DNA from: Chloroflexota bacterium
GTDB lineage: Bacteria > Chloroflexota > Anaerolineae > Aggregatilineales > Aggregatilineaceae
DNA length: 9,128 nt
Direction: 5' to 3'
Assembly (NCBI GenBank): GCA_016234525.1
Contig: JACRBK010000532.1
Coordinates: 1 to 9,128 of the forward strand
Shown here: in pieces, positions 5,606-9,128 of the stretch
How the letters are laid out: each line of letters opens with the position of its first letter
Numbering within the stretch: the stretch's first letter is position 1
Notes under the pieces: generated by a model
Databases searched by the model: none
What the model was told of the DNA's origin: nothing
What the model saw: the letters and a program-made list of their open reading frames with translations, nothing else
Position numbers and translations under genes: made by a program

Positions 5606-5623
5606 CCGTTTGTGTGCTACAAT
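5593..5623 (+). promoter_or_regulatory. Promoter of the GAF sensor gene
   Basis: TTGGGT (5593-5598) and an extended -10, TGCTACAAT (5615-5623), are separated by 19 bases. A start near 5630 gives a 40-base leader to the ATG at 5670. It also places the alternative in-frame ATG at 5622 inside the -10 element, arguing against that start. Confidence 0.5.
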
Positions 5624-5657
5624 GCAGGCAAAATCAAATCTCGACGCTGGTCTGGTC

Positions 5658-5661
5658 GGAG
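5658..5661 (+). promoter_or_regulatory. Ribosome binding site of GAF sensor gene
   Basis: GGAG ends eight bases before the ATG at 5670-5672 and supports this start over the in-frame ATG at 5622-5624. Confidence 0.55.
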
Positions 5662-5669
5662 CGGGTGCA

Positions 5670-8600
5670 ATGCAATCTTCATCTTCTGTTCCGCGTATCC
5701 AAACTCAGGGACTCTTGATCGGGTTAACCCTGATCACGTTAATCGTCTCCGGGGTGCTGCTGATCGCCTACGCCTATACCGCCCTGGAATGGTATAACCA
5801 GCCGTTCATTGGGTTTTTAACGCTGCGCAACCTTGAAATTACCGGCAACGGGACGTTGATCGGTGATGACTGGGGCATGGTCGAGTCCGAACTGCTCGCC
5901 GGGGATCGTCTGGACCGGTTCGAGGGGGTTGAACTAGGCACGCTGGCAGTGGGCGAACGAATCCCCAAGCTGAACGAGCTGCTGTCCGAGCGCAGTGTCG
6001 GCGAGCGTATCACTATCAGTTTCTTGCGCGACGATTCGGTCAGCGTTGAAAAGCCCGTCGGCGCGCACTGCGCCGATGTGCCGGATGCGCCGGGCCTGCG
6101 CCGCTGTGGTATGTATACCCGGCTGAATCAAATGCCTCTGGGTGACCTCATGGGCTATTTCGGCCTGGGCTGGTTATCTGGGGTTGGGCTGTGGCTCGTG
6201 GCGGCGGGCGTTTTTTGGCGGCAGTGGGACTCGCCGAATATTCGGTATATCACGATGGTTGCCGCCCTGCTCTCGGTCTTTTTGGCTGGGCGTTTCGACA
6301 CCGTGACGACCTACCGCTTCACCTGGGCCTGGCTGGCGTTTACCTGCTTAGGAGCGGGGTTAGCCATCGTCCTGGCGCTGGAATTCCCCTACCGTTTTGC
6401 GTTTGCCCAACAAATGCCGGTCTGGTTCTGGTCCCCCGTGATCGTGGCCCTGGCATTGGGCGGGGCCAGCATTGCGCTGTTCCGTTCAGGTGATTCCAAC
6501 CTCAACCAGGCGGCGTATGTGCTGGCATTGGGGACGATGATTGCCGGCAACCTGATCTTGTTAGGGACAATGGGCTGGCGGCGATCCCGCTCTGCCTCGC
6601 CGATTGCGCGCAACCAAAGCACCATGATCGTCATCGGCCAGACGCCTATGTTGATCCCGCTGGTGTTGTGGTTTGGTGTCGCCCTGTTTGGCGATCAACC
6701 CAATTCTGCCATCATCGTGTTGGCGCAAGTGCTGCCGATCCTGTTCCCGCTTGCGGCGCTGTATGCGGCGCTGCAATTCCGACTGGTCGATACCGACCGG
6801 GTGATCACTCAAACGACCCTTTACGGCGCGATGTTGGCCTTGATGACGCTGAGTTATTGGCTGATCGTGGCGGCGATTGCGGTAATCGTCGGGCGCAATA
6901 CGCGCGATACGGCGCTCAGCCCGCTTTTGATCTTTACGGCGATCTTTGTGGTGGCGATCACTTTTAATCCGCTGCGCGCCCTGTTGCAGCGCGCGATTGA
7001 TGCGGTGTATTTCCGCGCCCGCCGCCAATATCAGACCTACCTGGAAAAATTCTCGCGGGATGTGACACAGGCAGTCAGCCTCGCGGATGTGACCCGGCTG
7101 ATCCAAAACACACTGGACAAAACGCTCTCCCCCACGCACATGATCTTGTTTGTGCGCGATATTGTCATCTATGAATATCGTCCGCAGCCCGATCCGACAA
7201 CCGGACAGCTTATCACCGACGTGACCTTTGTTTCCGAAAGCGGCCTCGTGCGTTATCTGCGCGAGCGCGCGTCAGTGCTGGACCTGTTGGAAGGCCGCCC
7301 GCTGCCGCTGGATGTGATCAGCGACCGGGCGCGCGTCGCCCTGTTGGGCGCGCCGATCATCGTGGGGCTGCGCGGCCAAAAGGTGCTGAACGGCTTTTTG
7401 GCGGTCGGCCCGCGCAAAAACGGCGTCCCGTATGTGCATGAGGACATCCGGTTTATCGAAAGTCTGAGCGATCAGATCGCGCTGGCGGTAGAACGCGCCC
7501 AGGCCGTAGACGACCTGGAGCGCCGCGTGCGCGTGCAGGACGTGTTGAGCCAGGTGAGCCGCGCGCTGAACTTTGCCATCGACTTCGATACGCTGCTCGA
7601 ACTGGTCTATGCGCAAACCCTGCGTGTGATCGATGCACCGTGTTTTTACATCGCGCTGCGCGACCTGAACACCGACGAACTGTATTATGTGTTCTATAAC
7701 CAGGGCGAAGATCGTCTGCAAGAAAAAGAAGGTCAGCGCTGGCGCATGGGCCGCGACCTGATCAGCGAGATTGCCCGCTCGCGGCAGACCTTACGCACCG
7801 ATGATTATGTACGCGAGTCGCTGCTGCGCGATCCACACACGCCGCCTGAGAATCCTAACCTGCGGGCGTGGATGGGCGTGCCCCTGCTGGCGGATACCGG
7901 CGAGGGTGTGCTGGGTGTGATAGTCGCCTCAACGACACAGCCCGGCGCGATTTATACCGACGACCAGCAAGACCTCTTTTGGGATATTGCCAACCTCGCC
8001 GCGAGCGCCATTGATAAACTGCAACTGTTCGATAAAACGCAGTTACGCGCCCGCCAGTTGGCCGCGATCAACGAAATCTCGAACCAGTTGGCCTCCGAAA
8101 TGGGCAACGTGGATCGCCTGCTCAACCTGATCACTGAAAACGCAGTGACCATTCTTAACTCTGAAGCGGGCAGCCTGCTGCTGATTGATGAAGAAAGCGG
8201 CGATCTGGAATTCCGCGTGGTGATCGGTGGGGCCGGGCAAGACCTGATCGGCAAACGGCTTCCGGCAGGGACCGGGCTGGCCGGGGCGACGATTCAGCGT
8301 GGCACACCGATTATCGTGAATGACCCCAACCGCGATACACGCTGGTATGGCGACATTCGCTCAACCTCAGAACAACAGGTAACGACCAGCGGCGGCGATA
8401 ATGGGCGCGATGTGGTGGTTGGCACCCGCGAATCCGCCCCCGAAGGCGGGTTCCGCTCCGGCGCGATCCTGTCGGTACCGCTGATGGTCGGCGGGCGCGC
8501 GACTGGCGTGATCCAGATTCTCAACAAGCGCGACGCCAGCGTATTCGTCCCCGAAGACGCGGACCTGCTGCAAACCTTCGCAGGACAGGCGGCTATCGCC

Positions 8601-9128
8601 ATCGAAAACGCGCGCCTGTTCGATATGACGGATCAACAGCTTGCCGCGCGCGTGCAAGAACTCGACACGATGCAGCGTATCGACCAGGAGCTTAACCGCA
8701 CGCTGGACCTGCTGAAAGTGGTCGATATCACGATGGAATGGGCGGCGAGCAAATGCGGGGCGAGCGCCGGGGCAATGTTTATTCGCGCCCGCGAAAGCAA
8801 CGAATTGTTCCTGGTCCATTCGCGCGGGTATCCGCCGCAGGCGCCCTTTGCGCCGGGCAGTGATGCCATGTTGGTCGGTGATCGCGGCGTGGTCGGGCGT
8901 GTGATCCGCACCGGGCAGCCCTCGTTGATCACCGATGTGCAGATGGACCCGGATTATTACGAGACCTACCCCGGCTGCGTGGCGCAATTGACTGTACCGT
9001 TGTTCAGCGCTAACCGGGTTATCGGCGTGATCATTCTTGAAAGTGACATCGAGGGCGAACTCGACCTGCTCGACCTGGACTTTATGTCCCGCCTGGCCGA
9101 ACATGCCAGCCCCGCGATTGTCAACTCG
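5670..9128 (+). CDS. Membrane multi-GAF sensor protein, 3' end outside window
   Basis: An open frame of 1153 codons that runs off the right edge. After a short N-terminus comes TM1 (14-36). An extracytoplasmic segment of about 120 residues follows, including LLAGDRLDRFEGVEL and SVGERITISFLRDDSV, which resembles a degenerate PDZ domain. About nine more helices follow (roughly 160-183, 193-210, 217-237, 251-271, 281-302, 319-341, 347-371, 384-408, 417-435), ending in FNPLRALLQRAIDAVYFRAR, a helix common after the 7TM part of Chloroflexota and other sensor kinases. Four cytoplasmic GAF domains are then strung together at about 460-605, 628-783, 806-985 and from 1005 on, joined by coiled-coil-like helices such as AIAIENARLFDMTDQQLAARVQELD. 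GAF domains bind small ligands or cofactors and dimerise. The output module, perhaps a histidine kinase, cyclase or PP2C phosphatase, is beyond the window. It diverges from the TIR-glycosylase gene. Confidence 0.9.
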   Translation, partial: MQSSSSVPRIQTQGLLIGLTLITLIVSGVLLIAYAYTALEWYNQPFIGFLTLRNLEITGNGTLIGDDWGMVESELLAGDRLDRFEGVELGTLAVGERIPKLNELLSERSVGERITISFLRDDSVSVEKPVGAHCADVPDAPGLRRCGMYTRLNQMPLGDLMGYFGLGWLSGVGLWLVAAGVFWRQWDSPNIRYITMVAALLSVFLAGRFDTVTTYRFTWAWLAFTCLGAGLAIVLALEFPYRFAFAQQMPVWFWSPVIVALALGGASIALFRSGDSNLNQAAYVLALGTMIAGNLILLGTMGWRRSRSASPIARNQSTMIVIGQTPMLIPLVLWFGVALFGDQPNSAIIVLAQVLPILFPLAALYAALQFRLVDTDRVITQTTLYGAMLALMTLSYWLIVAAIAVIVGRNTRDTALSPLLIFTAIFVVAITFNPLRALLQRAIDAVYFRARRQYQTYLEKFSRDVTQAVSLADVTRLIQNTLDKTLSPTHMILFVRDIVIYEYRPQPDPTTGQLITDVTFVSESGLVRYLRERASVLDLLEGRPLPLDVISDRARVALLGAPIIVGLRGQKVLNGFLAVGPRKNGVPYVHEDIRFIESLSDQIALAVERAQAVDDLERRVRVQDVLSQVSRALNFAIDFDTLLELVYAQTLRVIDAPCFYIALRDLNTDELYYVFYNQGEDRLQEKEGQRWRMGRDLISEIARSRQTLRTDDYVRESLLRDPHTPPENPNLRAWMGVPLLADTGEGVLGVIVASTTQPGAIYTDDQQDLFWDIANLAASAIDKLQLFDKTQLRARQLAAINEISNQLASEMGNVDRLLNLITENAVTILNSEAGSLLLIDEESGDLEFRVVIGGAGQDLIGKRLPAGTGLAGATIQRGTPIIVNDPNRDTRWYGDIRSTSEQQVTTSGGDNGRDVVVGTRESAPEGGFRSGAILSVPLMVGGRATGVIQILNKRDASVFVPEDADLLQTFAGQAAIAIENARLFDMTDQQLAARVQELDTMQRIDQELNRTLDLLKVVDITMEWAASKCGASAGAMFIRARESNELFLVHSRGYPPQAPFAPGSDAMLVGDRGVVGRVIRTGQPSLITDVQMDPDYYETYPGCVAQLTVPLFSANRVIGVIILESDIEGELDLLDLDFMSRLAEHASPAIVNS

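Noticed and set aside
5622..5624. Upstream in-frame ATG as start of the GAF sensor
   Set aside because: It overlaps the likely -10 element and has no Shine-Dalgarno; ATG 5670 has GGAG at eight bases.
6561..7139. 192-codon minus-strand open frame rich in Arg, His and Gln
   Set aside because: Antisense to the TM and first linker part of the GAF sensor, whose plus-strand frame is open throughout and has recognisable domains. The composition is typical of an antisense shadow in G/C-rich DNA.
8367..9104. 245-codon minus-strand open frame
   Set aside because: Lies antisense to the third and fourth GAF domains and has no recognisable motif; Arg/His/Gln-rich shadow.
1..9128. CRISPR array, tRNA or rRNA genes, integrase or transposase
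   Set aside because: No regularly spaced direct repeats, no cloverleaf-like tRNA sequence, no rRNA motif and no recombinase-like protein was found on either strand.

Overview
The window looks like chromosomal DNA of a Chloroflexota bacterium, probably Anaerolineae-like. That is an inference from the kind of genes present: a methylmalonyl-CoA mutase large-subunit N-terminus, a membrane multi-GAF sensor, a TIR domain of the bacterial TIR_2 type, a DUF3592 protein, and a G/C-rich interspersed repeat. No rRNA, tRNA, CRISPR array or transposase gene is visible.

Layout. All genes from 1 to 5542 are on the minus strand; one large gene from 5670 to the right edge is on the plus strand. Reading leftwards from 5542: a TIR + uracil-DNA-glycosylase-like fusion (4451-5542) with its own intrinsic terminator (4411-4438); a secreted nucleoside hydrolase fused to a SnoaL-like domain (2870-4378); a gene-poor stretch with a palindrome-rich repeat of about 250 bp (2557-2807); a two-TM DUF3592 protein (1919-2440); an Asp/Glu racemase-family enzyme (877-1662) translationally close to a dienelactone-hydrolase-type enzyme (202-867) interrupted by one in-frame TGA; and the first 41 codons of a methylmalonyl-CoA mutase subunit (1-125). 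Rightwards from 5670 runs a membrane sensor of at least 1153 residues with about ten TM helices, a PDZ-like extracytoplasmic segment and four GAF domains. Its output domain lies beyond the window.

The most notable locus is 4378-5670. The TIR-glycosylase gene and the GAF sensor diverge from a 127-bp intergenic region with an extended -10 element for each direction and a perfect 6-4-6 inverted repeat between them. The fused protein joins a likely NAD-cleaving TIR domain to a family-4-like UDG fold that has lost all four Fe-S cysteines. This architecture suggests a single-protein defence factor in which a base-sensing glycosylase fold controls a TIR effector. That role is inference. The neighbouring nucleoside hydrolase starts 33 nt past the terminator and might be expressed partly by read-through, but its signal peptide puts it outside the cytoplasm.

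The 202-1662 pair looks like small-molecule metabolism. Its hydrolase is either a recent nonsense pseudogene or carries a sequencing error.
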